A stretch of 64,000 bases of DNA from positions 62,001-126,000 of the forward strand of contig JAJTEW010000004.1 of NCBI GenBank assembly GCA_021299875.1. Direction: 5' to 3'. How positions within the stretch are numbered: position 1 is the first letter of the stretch; every line of letters begins with the position of its first letter. Below the pieces are notes generated by a model, which saw only the letters and a program-made list of their open reading frames with translations, did no database searches and was not told the origin of the DNA. This document shows positions 55,205 to 63,954 of the stretch, piece after piece. The stretch comes from Comamonadaceae bacterium. Its GTDB lineage: Bacteria; Pseudomonadota; Gammaproteobacteria; Burkholderiales; Burkholderiaceae_C. Both the position numbers and the translations under genes were made by a program.

Positions 55205-56173
55205 TCAGTCGATCTTGGCGCCTGATGCCTTGACCACCTGGGCCATGCGCACATAGTCGGCCGCCAACAGCTTGCCGAAGTCGGCATTGCTCATGTCGCG
55301 CGGCTCAATGCCTTGCTTGTCCAAGCGCTCCAAAATGACCGGGTCTTTGAGCAGCTTGCTGACAGCGGCATGGATCCGGTTGGCCTCGCTGGCGGGCACG
55401 GCTGCAGGACCGAGCAAACCGAACCACGAGTCAAATTGGTAACCCGGCAAACCGCTTTCGGCCAAGGAGGGCAAGTCGGGCAGGTACTTGCTGCGCTTGA
55501 GCGAGGTCACGCCCAGCAAGCGCAAGCGGCTGTCCTTGGCAAAAGCCAAGGCGCCAATGTTGGCCGCGATCACCGCTTGAGCACGGCCCGAGATGACCTC
55601 ATTGATGGCCTCGCCCGTGGCTTTGAGCGGCACATGCACCACATCGATGCCCGCCAAACCATTGAAATAAGCCATGGCCAGGTGCGTGGCGCTGCCCACA
55701 CCCGCCGTGGCGTAGTTCATCTTGCCAGGGTTGGCCTTGGCATGGCGAATGAACTCGGCCGCGTTTTTGGCAGGCACATCGGGGTGCACCATGAGCACAT
55801 AACTGGCCGTGCCAATGTGGCCCAAGGGCGCAAAGTCTTTTTGCGGGTCATAGGCCAGCTTGGTGTACAGCGAACCCGCAATGTTGTGGCTGGCCGCAGA
55901 CATGACCATGACCGAACCGTCGGCTTCGGCACGCGCCACAAAGCCCGTGCCCACCGTGCCTCCTGCACCGGCGCGGTTTTCCACGATCACGGTTTGGCCC
56001 AACGCGACCCCCATTTCGGCCGACAAAGAGCGGGCCAAAATGTCTTGCACACCGCCTGCCGCAAAGGGCACGACGATGCGCACCACCTTGGTGGATTGGG
56101 CCTGGGCCAAGCCCACAGCGGACAGCAATGCTGTACCCAAAGTGGCCGTCAAAATTTCACGCCTTTGCGTCAT
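55205..56173 (-). CDS. Bug/TctC family periplasmic solute-binding protein
   Basis: 322-residue Bug protein with signal peptide ending at LAQAQS (about residue 26). Family text: VVRIVVPFAAGGVQDILARSLSAEMG, RAGAGGTVGTGFVARAEADG, NYATAGVGSATHLAMAYF and HVPLKATGEAINEVISG. It lies 49 bases downstream of the ArgE-family deacetylase gene on the same strand and may be its uptake partner, for example for an N-acylated amino acid. No TctAB membrane proteins are nearby. Confidence 0.9.
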   Translation of the reverse strand: MTQRREILTATLGTALLSAVGLAQAQSTKVVRIVVPFAAGGVQDILARSLSAEMGVALGQTVIVENRAGAGGTVGTGFVARAEADGSVMVMSAASHNIAGSLYTKLAYDPQKDFAPLGHIGTASYVLMVHPDVPAKNAAEFIRHAKANPGKMNYATAGVGSATHLAMAYFNGLAGIDVVHVPLKATGEAINEVISGRAQAVIAANIGALAFAKDSRLRLLGVTSLKRSKYLPDLPSLAESGLPGYQFDSWFGLLGPAAVPASEANRIHAAVSKLLKDPVILERLDKQGIEPRDMSNADFGKLLAADYVRMAQVVKASGAKID

Positions 56174-56221
56174 GAGAGTTTCCTTGTGAAGGGTTCAAAC
56201 CGTTAAAAAATCACGCCACGA

Positions 56222-57442
56222 TCAAGCCAAACAGACCCGATCGGCCAGGCGGCGCATGAAGCGCTCGCACCATGCCAACTGCTCCAGCGTGACCCATTCG
56301 TTGGGCTGGTGTGCCTGCGCAATGTGGCCAGGGCCGCACACGATGGTGGGCACACCCGCTTGGTGAAACAGTGCCGCTTCTGTACCAAACGACACCTTGC
56401 CTGCGCCACTGGCCGGATCCACCTGGGCGCAGTCAAAACACAGCTGAGCAATTTCACTGTCGGCGGCCGTGGCAAAACCGGGCAACACCGATTTGAGCTC
56501 GTGCGTGATGCCGGTGTCCGGGGCCACCGCCTGCATGGCAGGCTCTAGGCTTTCGCCAAAGGCTTGGGCGCGGGCAAACAAGGCTTCGGGCGTGTTCATG
56601 TGGTGGTGGCGTATTTCCCAGGTCACCTCGCACTGGCGCGGAATGATGTTGAGCGCCGTGCCGCCCGCGATCACGCCGGTGTGGATGGTGGTGTGCGGCA
56701 CGTCATAAATCGGATCGAACGGCCCGTTGTCCGCCAGCTCGCGGTGCATGCTTTTGAGCTTGGCCACAAACTCGCAGGCGATCTCGACCGCATTCACGCC
56801 CAGCGGCGTGAGCGAAGAATGCGCCTCAAAACCGTGCACCGTGGTTTTGTAAGAATGCTTGCCCTTGTGCGCAATGACCACCTGCATGCCAGTGGGCTCG
56901 CCCACGATGCAGCCGGCAGGCTTGAAGCCCTGCGCCTGCATGTCGGCAATCATGCGGCGCACGCCAATGCAGCCCACCTCTTCGTCGTAGCTGAAGGCCA
57001 AGTGGATCGGTCGCTTGAGTTTTCTTTTCAGCAGCTCGGGCACCATCATCAAACAGATGGCACCAAAACTCTTCATGTCGGTCACACCCCGGCCGTACAT
57101 CTTGTCGCCTTGGATCACGACTTGGAACGGGTCGGTGTCCCAGGGCTGACCGTCGACGGGCACCACGTCGGTGTGGCCAGAGAGCACCAGACCGCCAATT
57201 TTGGTTTCGCCGTCGTGCGCGGGCAACGTGGCCCACAGGTTGGCCTTTTGGCCGCTGTCGTCGTAGGTGCGGCTGCAGCGGATGCCCAAATCGTTCAAAT
57301 AGGCCTCGGTCCAATCGAGCAAAGCCAGGTTGCTGTCGCGCGAGACGGTAGCAAAGGCGATCCATTTTTCGATCAAGGGCAAGGAGGCCAAGTCAGCGGC
57401 TTGAACAGGGGACAAAGCAGCGTGAGAAAGAGGGGCATTCAT
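56222..57442 (-). CDS. M20-family deacetylase, ArgE-like (acetylornithine deacetylase group)
   Basis: 406-residue zinc amidohydrolase of the M20/ArgE group. Metal ligands and catalytic residues appear in SGHTDVVPVDGQPW, YGRGVTDMKSFGAI and FSYDEEVGCIGVRRM, with CIVGEPTGMQVV and a C-terminal His in VCGPGHIAQAHQPNEWV. It removes an N-acetyl or related acyl group from an amino acid; E. coli ArgE is 383 residues. Arginine-synthesis genes elsewhere in the window (argC) do not adjoin it. With the downstream Bug gene it may form a scavenging operon. The start at 57442 is the family-like ATG. Confidence 0.9.
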   Translation of the reverse strand: MNAPLSHAALSPVQAADLASLPLIEKWIAFATVSRDSNLALLDWTEAYLNDLGIRCSRTYDDSGQKANLWATLPAHDGETKIGGLVLSGHTDVVPVDGQPWDTDPFQVVIQGDKMYGRGVTDMKSFGAICLMMVPELLKRKLKRPIHLAFSYDEEVGCIGVRRMIADMQAQGFKPAGCIVGEPTGMQVVIAHKGKHSYKTTVHGFEAHSSLTPLGVNAVEIACEFVAKLKSMHRELADNGPFDPIYDVPHTTIHTGVIAGGTALNIIPRQCEVTWEIRHHHMNTPEALFARAQAFGESLEPAMQAVAPDTGITHELKSVLPGFATAADSEIAQLCFDCAQVDPASGAGKVSFGTEAALFHQAGVPTIVCGPGHIAQAHQPNEWVTLEQLAWCERFMRRLADRVCLA

Positions 57443-57580
57443 AAGATTCCGTCTAAAAAAGCCCCAACAGGGCGTTTTGATCTTACAGGGGCCATGGCGC
57501 CACCGCGTCACCTTGCCGACAGCCAGGCCGGTCTTGAGACCCTAAAGTGAATCGTCTTTTCTCAAACCCTTGGAGTTCTC

Positions 57581-57898
57581 ATGGCCATCTATGAACTGCG
57601 CACCTACACCGCCATCGTCGGAAAAATGTCCGAACTTGTTGCCTTGTACAAAAACGAAGGCTGGCCCACGCTGTCCAAGCACCCGCCCAAGCTGGTGGGC
57701 TATTTCACAGGGGATGTGGGCGCTTTGAACCAGCTGATCCATGTCTGGAAGTTTGACGACGATGCCGACCGCCGGGCCTTTTGGGCCGGGGTTTACGGCG
57801 ATGCGAACTTCATGGCCTTTGCCGCCAAAATCCGCCCGCTGATTGCCGAGCAGCAAAACAAGCTGATGCTGTCGGCACCCTGGGGACCACAGCCCTGA
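57581..57898 (+). CDS. NIPSNAP family protein
   Basis: 105-residue dimeric alpha-beta barrel protein of the NIPSNAP family, shown by MAIYELRTYTAIVGKMSELVALYKNEGW, GYFTGDVGALNQLIHVWKFDDDADRRAFW and the final FMAFAAKIRPLI helix. The fold resembles ferredoxin-like monooxygenases but activity is unknown. It is a single gene, divergent from the ArgE-like gene and convergent with the methyltransferase lipoprotein gene. Confidence 0.92.
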   Translation: MAIYELRTYTAIVGKMSELVALYKNEGWPTLSKHPPKLVGYFTGDVGALNQLIHVWKFDDDADRRAFWAGVYGDANFMAFAAKIRPLIAEQQNKLMLSAPWGPQP

Positions 57899-57943
57899 AC
57901 CCGGCGGGGCGCGCGTCAACTGCGCACAGGCGCCAAGCCAAGC

Positions 57944-58813
57944 TCAGTTGCCCAAGCGCTGGGCGCTGACTTTCACCACCTCGGGCTGAACCTCGAGCAT
58001 GCCGTAAGGCCCCACCCACTGGCCCGCCATGGTGCCCCCTTGCACCCGGACTTGAACCGCCTGCAATTGCCCGTCTTCTTTGACGAAACTGAAATGCAAG
58101 TCGGCACCGTCCATGCGGGTGCCCAGCAAAGGCTGAGTCATAGGGCCCAAGGCAGGGCCTCCAGTCAAGGTGCCGCCCACACGCTGGTGCCGCTGGGTCA
58201 AGTTCAGCAACACCGGACCACGGCGGTCCAGTCCGTGCACTGTCCACTGACCCGCCACCTGGGCGGGTACTTTCCAGAAATACCCGGTGTTGCTGCCCAC
58301 CCGGATCACCTGATCGGGCTCCCAGTCGCCCATGCCAAAGGTGTTGGACACCACGCGCGTGCCTGGCTGCATGCCCAGCAAGGTGGGGCGCAATTGTTCG
58401 TTCAACTCTTCCAGCAAATAAAGCGTGACCACGCTGGCTCTGGAAAAATCTTCTTTGAAGATGTCGCCCTGCACGATGCGCACCCGATCGGCCAAACCGG
58501 CTTTTTCGGCATTGCGCTGCGCCAAGGCGGCCAAGTCTTTGTTGTACTCAATGCCCCAAGCCCGCGCCCCAAATTGCCGTGCCGCCGCGATCGCGATCTT
58601 GCCGTCACCGGCCCCCAAGTCCACCACCTCGTCTTCGGCTGAGACCTGCGCCACCGTGAGCATTTGGGTCACCAACTCATCGCGCGTGGGCAACCACATC
58701 ACGTCTTTGCCCATTTGCCCCAGCTTGGGGGCGTAAGTTGAAACAGGAACGCTGCTGCAAGCTGACAACAGCAACAAGCCAAAAAGGCTGAACCAGCGGG
58801 CCAAGAACTGCAT
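57944..58813 (-). CDS. Methyltransferase-fold lipoprotein
   Basis: 289-residue protein. The N-terminus MQFLARWFSLFGLLLLSAC ends in a lipobox (LSAC), predicting a lipoprotein outside the cytoplasm. Residues about 50-180 form a class I SAM methyltransferase domain with motif I VVDLGAGDGKIAIAAARQFG, motif II GIEYNKDLAALA and a DIF/ED loop, followed by LYLLEELNEQLRP. The C-terminal 110 residues are beta-rich and unassigned. SAM is not known to be available in the periplasm, so either the signal is not used or the site has another role. The start at 58813 is chosen because it fits the lipoprotein signal; the frame is open to 58933. Confidence 0.8.
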   Translation of the reverse strand: MQFLARWFSLFGLLLLSACSSVPVSTYAPKLGQMGKDVMWLPTRDELVTQMLTVAQVSAEDEVVDLGAGDGKIAIAAARQFGARAWGIEYNKDLAALAQRNAEKAGLADRVRIVQGDIFKEDFSRASVVTLYLLEELNEQLRPTLLGMQPGTRVVSNTFGMGDWEPDQVIRVGSNTGYFWKVPAQVAGQWTVHGLDRRGPVLLNLTQRHQRVGGTLTGGPALGPMTQPLLGTRMDGADLHFSFVKEDGQLQAVQVRVQGGTMAGQWVGPYGMLEVQPEVVKVSAQRLGN

Positions 58814-58933
58814 CACAAAGGACCATCCCCAAAAACAGCGAGCATGCCACGGTTTGGGATGGGTGCTTGAGCTGACCGAGCTTGGTGGGCCCGTGGCCCC
58901 ATGCGCAGTGGTTGACCAACCCCTTTCACTCAC

Positions 58934-59926
58934 TTATTCAATGGTGATTTTTCGTTCTTTGACCACGCGACCCCAGAGGTTGATTTGTTGCTCAATGAAT
59001 GTCCTGGCCTGCTCGGGGGAACTTTTTTGCAACTCGCCACCCAGTTGGGCCACGCGGGCTTTCACCTTCGGCGCATCCAAAGCATGTTGAAACGCTGATG
59101 CCAGTTTTTTCATCACCGCTTCAGGTGTGTTGGCAGGGGCAAATACCGCATTCCACTCGTAAATTTCTGTGCCTTTCAAGCCAGATTCACCCAAAGTGGG
59201 CACATCGGGCAGGATGGGCGAGCGCTTACCCGAAGTCACGGCCAATGCTTTCAATTTGCCAGATTGAACGTGTTGCAAAGTGGAAGCCAGATTGCCAAAG
59301 AAAAGTGGAACTTGTCCGCCGATCACGTCATTGAGCGCTGGGCCGCCGCCCTTGTAAGGGACATGAATCATGTCTACTTTGGCGGCGGATTCAAACAATG
59401 CGCCCGCCAAATGTTGTGCGGAGCCATTGCCAGATGATGCATACGACACGGCATCCTTGGCTTTACGGGCAGCTGCTGTGAGTTCTGAAATGTTCTTCGC
59501 CGGGAAATTGGCGTTGACCAAAACCACATTCGGGAACAAGGCCACCACGCCTACAGGCTGAAAAGCTTTCAAGCTGTCATAAGGCAGCTTGGGATACAGC
59601 GAAGGGTTGACGGAAAAAGACGAGGCATCCAGCATCAAGGTGTAGCCGTCCGGGTTGGCTTTGGCAACAGCTGCTGCGCCAATTTGCCCGCTTGCGCCAG
59701 CCCTGTTTTCAACCACGACCGTTTGGCCCAGTGCTTCACCCATTTTGGGGGCAATCAGTCTGGCCATGGCATCTGCGCCACCGCCTGGCGGGTAAGTCAC
59801 CACCAAAGTGATCGGTTTGGTGGGGTAGGCCGTTTGTGCAAAACCAGATGTCGCTGCCCCGCACAATGCCGATGTGACCAGCGCAATCCAGCCGATGGAT
59901 TGGAGTCGAGAAGTACCATTCATCAC
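58934..59926 (-). CDS. Bug/TctC family periplasmic solute-binding protein
   Basis: 330-residue Bug protein with a signal peptide ending near SGFAQT (residue 32). Family text: YPTKPITLVVTYPPGGGADAMARLIAPKMGEALG, RAGASGQIGAAAVAKANPDGYTLML, SYASSGNGSAQHLAGALF and HVPYKGGGPALNDVIGG. It is 18 bases downstream of the GntR regulator gene on the same strand, so regulator and binding protein are one operon, divergent from an amidohydrolase. This suggests a small regulated uptake-and-hydrolysis unit. Ligand unknown. Confidence 0.9.
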   Translation of the reverse strand: MMNGTSRLQSIGWIALVTSALCGAATSGFAQTAYPTKPITLVVTYPPGGGADAMARLIAPKMGEALGQTVVVENRAGASGQIGAAAVAKANPDGYTLMLDASSFSVNPSLYPKLPYDSLKAFQPVGVVALFPNVVLVNANFPAKNISELTAAARKAKDAVSYASSGNGSAQHLAGALFESAAKVDMIHVPYKGGGPALNDVIGGQVPLFFGNLASTLQHVQSGKLKALAVTSGKRSPILPDVPTLGESGLKGTEIYEWNAVFAPANTPEAVMKKLASAFQHALDAPKVKARVAQLGGELQKSSPEQARTFIEQQINLWGRVVKERKITIE

Positions 59927-59944
59927 ATATCTCCTAGAAAGTTG

Positions 59945-60685
59945 TTATTGCACCTGTGCGGTGTACTTGAAAGAAAACGCGTCGCCACGTGTGGTGCGAA
60001 GTTCGACGCAGCGGCCTGCCAAATCAAAAGCCTGACGCTCAACCAGAACGCAGGGGTGTGATGCAGCAAGTTTGAGACGCTTGGCTTGTCGGGCATTGAG
60101 TTGCGAAAAGCTCAGACTGTCTTGTGTTTTTTGAATCACAACCCCGCAGCGTTGCTGGTACATGGGGTAGAGCAAGTCATCCCAGGCATCGGTGTCGGAG
60201 TCGGCCAAAGCGCCAAAGAGGGGCAGGGGCAAGACGATGGTTTCAAGCAAGCAGGGCTCAGACTCCAGGCTTCGCAGGCGTTCAATTTGAAGGACTTGCG
60301 CACCCTTGGCCATACCGAAGGCCTGCATTTCTTGCAGGCTGGCACCGCGCAATCGACTGCCCAAAATGTGGGATTGAGGGGTCATGCTGGCCGCATTGTC
60401 TGTGGCGCGAAATCTGAAAAATCGCATCATGGAGGCGCCATCAACACCCTTGGTCACAAATGTGCCTTTGCCATGCCGTCGTTGCAACACGCCATCTTGA
60501 ACGAGCAATGACAAAGCTTGCCGGATGGTGCCCAATGCCACACCATAGCTTTGCGCCAAAGCCGATTCGGCAGGGATGACCTCACCCGGAACCCATTCAC
60601 CTTGCAGGATTCGATCGCGCAAAGCAGTCGCCAAATTGCCGTAGCGACTTTGGCCGAGCAAATGGTTTTTTAAGAGTGTTGTCAT
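59945..60685 (-). CDS. GntR-family regulator (HutC/UTRA subfamily)
   Basis: 246-residue regulator. The N-terminal winged helix-turn-helix is in YGNLATALRDRILQGEWVPGEVIPAESALAQSYGVALGTIRQALSLLVQDGVLQRRHGKGTFV (residues 15-78), and the C-terminal UTRA effector domain contains LGSRLRGASLQEMQAFG, QIERLRSLESEPCLLETIVLP and CVLVERQAFDLAGRCVELRTTRGDAF. It is divergent from the amidohydrolase gene and upstream of a Bug gene. Three regularly spaced CTAG elements in the 39-base gap are the likely operator. Confidence 0.9.
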   Translation of the reverse strand: MTTLLKNHLLGQSRYGNLATALRDRILQGEWVPGEVIPAESALAQSYGVALGTIRQALSLLVQDGVLQRRHGKGTFVTKGVDGASMMRFFRFRATDNAASMTPQSHILGSRLRGASLQEMQAFGMAKGAQVLQIERLRSLESEPCLLETIVLPLPLFGALADSDTDAWDDLLYPMYQQRCGVVIQKTQDSLSFSQLNARQAKRLKLAASHPCVLVERQAFDLAGRCVELRTTRGDAFSFKYTAQVQ

Positions 60686-60692
60686 GCATTGA

Positions 60693-60718
60693 TTCTAGAC
60701 ATCTAGAGGACTAGAATT
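60693..60718. promoter_or_regulatory. Triple CTAG operator candidate between gntR and amidohydrolase
   Basis: CTAG occurs at 60696, 60704 and 60712, exactly eight bases apart, and the outer copies form the inverted repeat ATTCTAG...CTAGAAT. It fills the short gap between the divergent gntR-type gene (start 60685) and amidohydrolase gene (start 60725). GntR autoregulation is likely; binding is untested. Confidence 0.55.
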
Positions 60719-60724
60719 TACATC

Positions 60725-61528
60725 ATGGATTTAAGCATGTCAAAAAATTGGATCGATACCCATTTCCATGTTTTCAACGCAGGGGTTGCCGTTGAAGGTG
60801 CCCGATACGTGCCGCAATACAGCGCGCGGCTGTCCGATTGGATGCAACACGCCCGACATGTGGGGGTGACTCGCGGTGTTTGGGTGCAACCGAGCTTTTT
60901 GGGCACAGACAACCGTCTGATGATCGACGCCCTGGAGTCTCACCCGGACAAGCTGCGCGGTATTGCTGTGGTCAGCCCCGTTGTGCACATCGAAACCTTG
61001 AAGACGATGCACCAATCTGGCGTGCGGGGCATCCGCTTGAATTTGTCGGGTGTCTCCCATGACATCCCAGAATGGACGCAGTCGGACAACATTTGGGAAG
61101 CCATCCATACCCTGGGTTGGCATCTTGAGGTCCACACCGATCAGGGGAAACTGCCCCAAGTCTTGCGCCAAATACCCTCTGACACTCCCCTTGTGGTGGA
61201 CCACATGGCCAAACCCTTGGAAGCATGCGCCTCTGACCCCACTTTGTTGGCCTTAAAGAAGCACGCAAGCCTTGCACCGGTCTACGTGAAGTTGAGTGGC
61301 GCTTACCGATTGGGAGGCGTAAACCCAGCAGCTTTGACTTCTCTTTTGCTGAGAGAACTGGGTCCCAGCGCATTGCTGTGGGGAAGCGACTGGCCTTGTA
61401 CCAACCATGAGCAATTTGCGAATTTTGAAACACTGATCGATAAAGCCCATGAGTGGATGGGTGCCGAATCCATTGAGCAGGTCATGATTCACAGTCCATG
61501 CGAGCTCTATTGGGGTCTTGGCCAATAA
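60725..61528 (+). CDS. Amidohydrolase-2 family lactonase/hydrolase
   Basis: 267-residue TIM-barrel metallohydrolase of the amidohydrolase-2 group. The N-terminal metal motif is WIDTHFHVFN (HxH), followed by LRGIAVVSP, GVRGIRLNLSG, the His in HLEVHTDQ, VDHMAKP and the Asp of LLWGSDWPCTNHE. Relatives hydrolyse 2-pyrone-4,6-dicarboxylate or sugar and keto-acid lactones. It is divergent from the GntR-Bug pair and probably regulated with it. An in-frame ATG four codons downstream (MSKNWID) is an alternative start. The next gene ltnD follows after 181 bases. Confidence 0.87.
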   Translation: MDLSMSKNWIDTHFHVFNAGVAVEGARYVPQYSARLSDWMQHARHVGVTRGVWVQPSFLGTDNRLMIDALESHPDKLRGIAVVSPVVHIETLKTMHQSGVRGIRLNLSGVSHDIPEWTQSDNIWEAIHTLGWHLEVHTDQGKLPQVLRQIPSDTPLVVDHMAKPLEACASDPTLLALKKHASLAPVYVKLSGAYRLGGVNPAALTSLLLRELGPSALLWGSDWPCTNHEQFANFETLIDKAHEWMGAESIEQVMIHSPCELYWGLGQ

Positions 61529-61661
61529 CAGCCTCTGGAAACCCATTCGCTGGGGCCCGATACCTTTCGCGACAGATTCAAGGGCACCCGCAGCCATGGT
61601 GAAACCGTGCGGGATGTCTGCCCCTGATCCCGCCTCTCTCCTCTTCCCACCGATGCGTATG

Positions 61662-61671
61662 TTTTCGAAAA
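61662..61671. promoter_or_regulatory. Short palindrome upstream of ltnD
   Basis: TTTTCGAAAA is a perfect ten-base palindrome flanked by two GTATG pentamers (61657-61661 and 61674-61678), 38 bases before the ltnD start. It may be part of an operator for ltnD-otnK, but evidence is weak. Nothing else is recognisable in 61529-61709. Confidence 0.3.
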
Positions 61672-61709
61672 TTTGTATGATGACCTGTTCAATTATGGGG
61701 ACGAGCAAA

Positions 61710-62609
61710 ATGACAACAGTGGGATTGATCGGTTTGGGCGCCATGGGCTCGGGCATGGCCGCTTCGTTGCGCCGCGCCGGACACAGCGTGCAGGTGTTTG
61801 ATGTGCGCCGCGAGGTGGCCGAGGCCTTCACCCACGCAGGCGGCACAGCGCATGACACGCTGGCCTCTCTGGGCGCGGCGTGTGATGTGGTCGTCTCGGT
61901 GGTGGTGAATGCCGCGCAAACCGAAGCCGTGCTGTTTGGCGATGGCACCACGCCAGGATGCGCCGCCAGCATGAAGCCCGGCAGTGTGTTCGTGATGTGC
62001 TCCACCGTAGACCCGAACTGGTCGGTGGCTTTGGAGGCGCGCCTCGAAGCCATGAGCCTGCGCTATGTGGACGCGCCCATCTCGGGCGGTGCGGCCAAAG
62101 CGGCCAGTGGCCAGATGACGATGATGACCGCGGGCAAGCCCGAGGCCTACGCGCTGGCCGAGCCGTTTTTGAACGCCATGGCCGCCAAGGTCTACAAGCT
62201 GGGCGACAGCGCAGGCGCGGGCAGCAAGGTCAAGATCATCAACCAGCTGCTGGCGGGCGTGCACATTGCCGCTGCGGCCGAAGCGATGGCGCTGGGCCTG
62301 CGCGAAGGCGTGGACGCCGCCGCTTTGTACGAGGTGATCACGAACAGCGCCGGCAACAGCTGGATGTTTGAAAACCGCATGGCCCATGTGCTGGCGGCCG
62401 ACTACACGCCGCTGTCGGCCGTGGACATTTTTGTGAAGGATTTGGGCATCGTTCTGGACATGGCGCGTGCCAGCAAGTTCCCACTGCCGCTGTCTTCCAC
62501 CGCGCACCAGATGTTCATGCAGGCCAGCACCGCGGGCTTTGCCAAAGAAGACGACAGCGCCGTGATCAAGATTTTTCCGGGCATTGAATTGCCGAAAGGC
62601 AAGGCATGA
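61710..62609 (+). CDS. ltnD: L-threonate dehydrogenase (beta-hydroxyacid dehydrogenase family)
   Basis: 299-residue 3-hydroxyacid dehydrogenase. NAD-binding motif is VGLIGLGAMGSGMAASL, then the substrate-binding DAPISGGAAKAASGQMTMM and the catalytic lysine in GAGSKVKIINQLLAG. LtnD oxidises L-threonate at C2 to 2-oxo-tetronate. The assignment is strengthened by the directly coupled otnK (ATGA overlap). ATG at 61710 with GGGGA eight bases upstream is used; the open frame to 61518 adds a non-family N-terminus. The usual next steps, OtnI isomerase and OtnC aldolase, are not visible in the window. Confidence 0.9.
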   Translation: MTTVGLIGLGAMGSGMAASLRRAGHSVQVFDVRREVAEAFTHAGGTAHDTLASLGAACDVVVSVVVNAAQTEAVLFGDGTTPGCAASMKPGSVFVMCSTVDPNWSVALEARLEAMSLRYVDAPISGGAAKAASGQMTMMTAGKPEAYALAEPFLNAMAAKVYKLGDSAGAGSKVKIINQLLAGVHIAAAAEAMALGLREGVDAAALYEVITNSAGNSWMFENRMAHVLAADYTPLSAVDIFVKDLGIVLDMARASKFPLPLSSTAHQMFMQASTAGFAKEDDSAVIKIFPGIELPKGKA

Positions 62610-63874
62610 GCGCGTTGAAACTGGGTTGCATTGCAGACGACTTCACCGGCGCGACCGATCTGGCCAACAACCTGGTGCGCTCGGGCATGCGGGTGGTGCA
62701 AACCATTGGCGTGCCCACCGCACCTTTGGCGTCGGACGTGGACGCGGTGGTGGTGGCGCTCAAGTCGCGCACCATCCCCGCCGCCGAGGCCATCGCGCAA
62801 TCACTCGATGCTTTGAAGTGGTTGCAAGCCCAAGGTGCGCAGCAAATTTATTTCAAATACTGCTCCACCTTTGACAGCACACCCGAAGGCAACATCGGCC
62901 CGGTGACCGAGGCGCTGATGGACGCATTGGGATGCGACTTCACCATCGCCACGCCCGCCTTTCCGGACAACGGCCGCACGGTGTTCAAAGGCTATTTGTT
63001 TGCGGGCAACGTGCTGCTCAACGAGTCGGGCATGCAAAACCACCCCCTCACGCCCATGACGGACGCGAATTTGGTGCGCGTGATGCAAGCGCAAACGAAG
63101 CGCAAGGTGGGCCTGATCGACTACAAAACGGTGGCACAAGGCGAAGCGGCGGTTCGCGAACGCATCACTGCGCTGCGCACCGAAGGCGTGGGCGTGGCCG
63201 TGGTGGACGCGACCAGCAACGCCGACCTGCACCTGCTCGGGCCTGCCTTGAAAGGCATGCCGCTGGTCACCGCGGGTTCGGGCGTGGCGATTGGCCTGCC
63301 CGCCAACTTTGGCCTGCAGCCTTCTGTGCAAGCCAGCCAGTTGCCTGTGGCATCGGGCCTGCAAGCGGTGGTGTCGGGCAGTTGCTCGGTGGCCACCAAC
63401 GCGCAGGTGGCGCACTTCAAAGCCTCAGGGCGGCCAGCCATGGCCATCGCCCCGGCCAGCTTGATGCATGGCCAAAGCGACACCGTGGTGCAGCAGGTGC
63501 TGGCTTGGGCCGCACCGCTTTTGAATGACGGCCCGGTGCTGGTGTACTCCACCGCCGAGCCCGATGCTGTCAAAGCCGTACAGGCACAACTGGGCGTGGC
63601 CGAGGCGGGCGCTTTGGTCGAACATGCACTGGCCGCCGTGGCGCGTGGCCTGGTGGGCTTGGGCGTGCGTCAGTTGGTGGTGGCCGGTGGCGAAACCTCG
63701 GGCGCTTGTGTGCAGGCGCTGGGCATTGCGCAGCTGCAAATTGGTCCTCAAATTGACCCGGGCGTGCCGTGGTGCCATGCGCCCACCGACTCAGGGGGGC
63801 TGCACATCACCCTCAAGTCAGGCAATTTCGGCACCGAAGACTTCTTCAGCAAGGCCTTTGGCGCGCTGGGTTGA
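62606..63874 (+). CDS. otnK: 3-oxo-tetronate kinase (DUF1537 family)
   Basis: 422-residue four-carbon acid sugar kinase. The N-terminal substrate domain starts LKLGCIADDFTGATDLANNLVRSGM and contains YFKYCSTFDSTPEGNIGPVTEALMD, ATPAFPDNGRTVFKGYLF and VTAGSGVAIGLP; the C-terminal nucleotide domain has LVVAGGETSGACVQALG, DPGVPWCH and ITLKSGNFG. OtnK phosphorylates 3-oxo-tetronate at O4 for aldol cleavage to dihydroxyacetone phosphate. The start overlaps the ltnD stop by ATGA. The aldolase gene expected next is absent at least in the 126 bases left. Confidence 0.93.
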   Translation: MSALKLGCIADDFTGATDLANNLVRSGMRVVQTIGVPTAPLASDVDAVVVALKSRTIPAAEAIAQSLDALKWLQAQGAQQIYFKYCSTFDSTPEGNIGPVTEALMDALGCDFTIATPAFPDNGRTVFKGYLFAGNVLLNESGMQNHPLTPMTDANLVRVMQAQTKRKVGLIDYKTVAQGEAAVRERITALRTEGVGVAVVDATSNADLHLLGPALKGMPLVTAGSGVAIGLPANFGLQPSVQASQLPVASGLQAVVSGSCSVATNAQVAHFKASGRPAMAIAPASLMHGQSDTVVQQVLAWAAPLLNDGPVLVYSTAEPDAVKAVQAQLGVAEAGALVEHALAAVARGLVGLGVRQLVVAGGETSGACVQALGIAQLQIGPQIDPGVPWCHAPTDSGGLHITLKSGNFGTEDFFSKAFGALG

Positions 63875-63954
63875 CACCTTCAGCCCCGGCACACTCAACG
63901 AGCTGCAAGCGGGCGTTCAGATCGGGGTGGGCTGCGGGGTTTGAATGCGGGTGT

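Noticed and set aside
63875-63944. Start of otnC aldolase downstream of otnK
   Set aside because: The remaining plus-strand sequence has no start with class II aldolase similarity and ends in a stop; a minus-strand gene end fits better.
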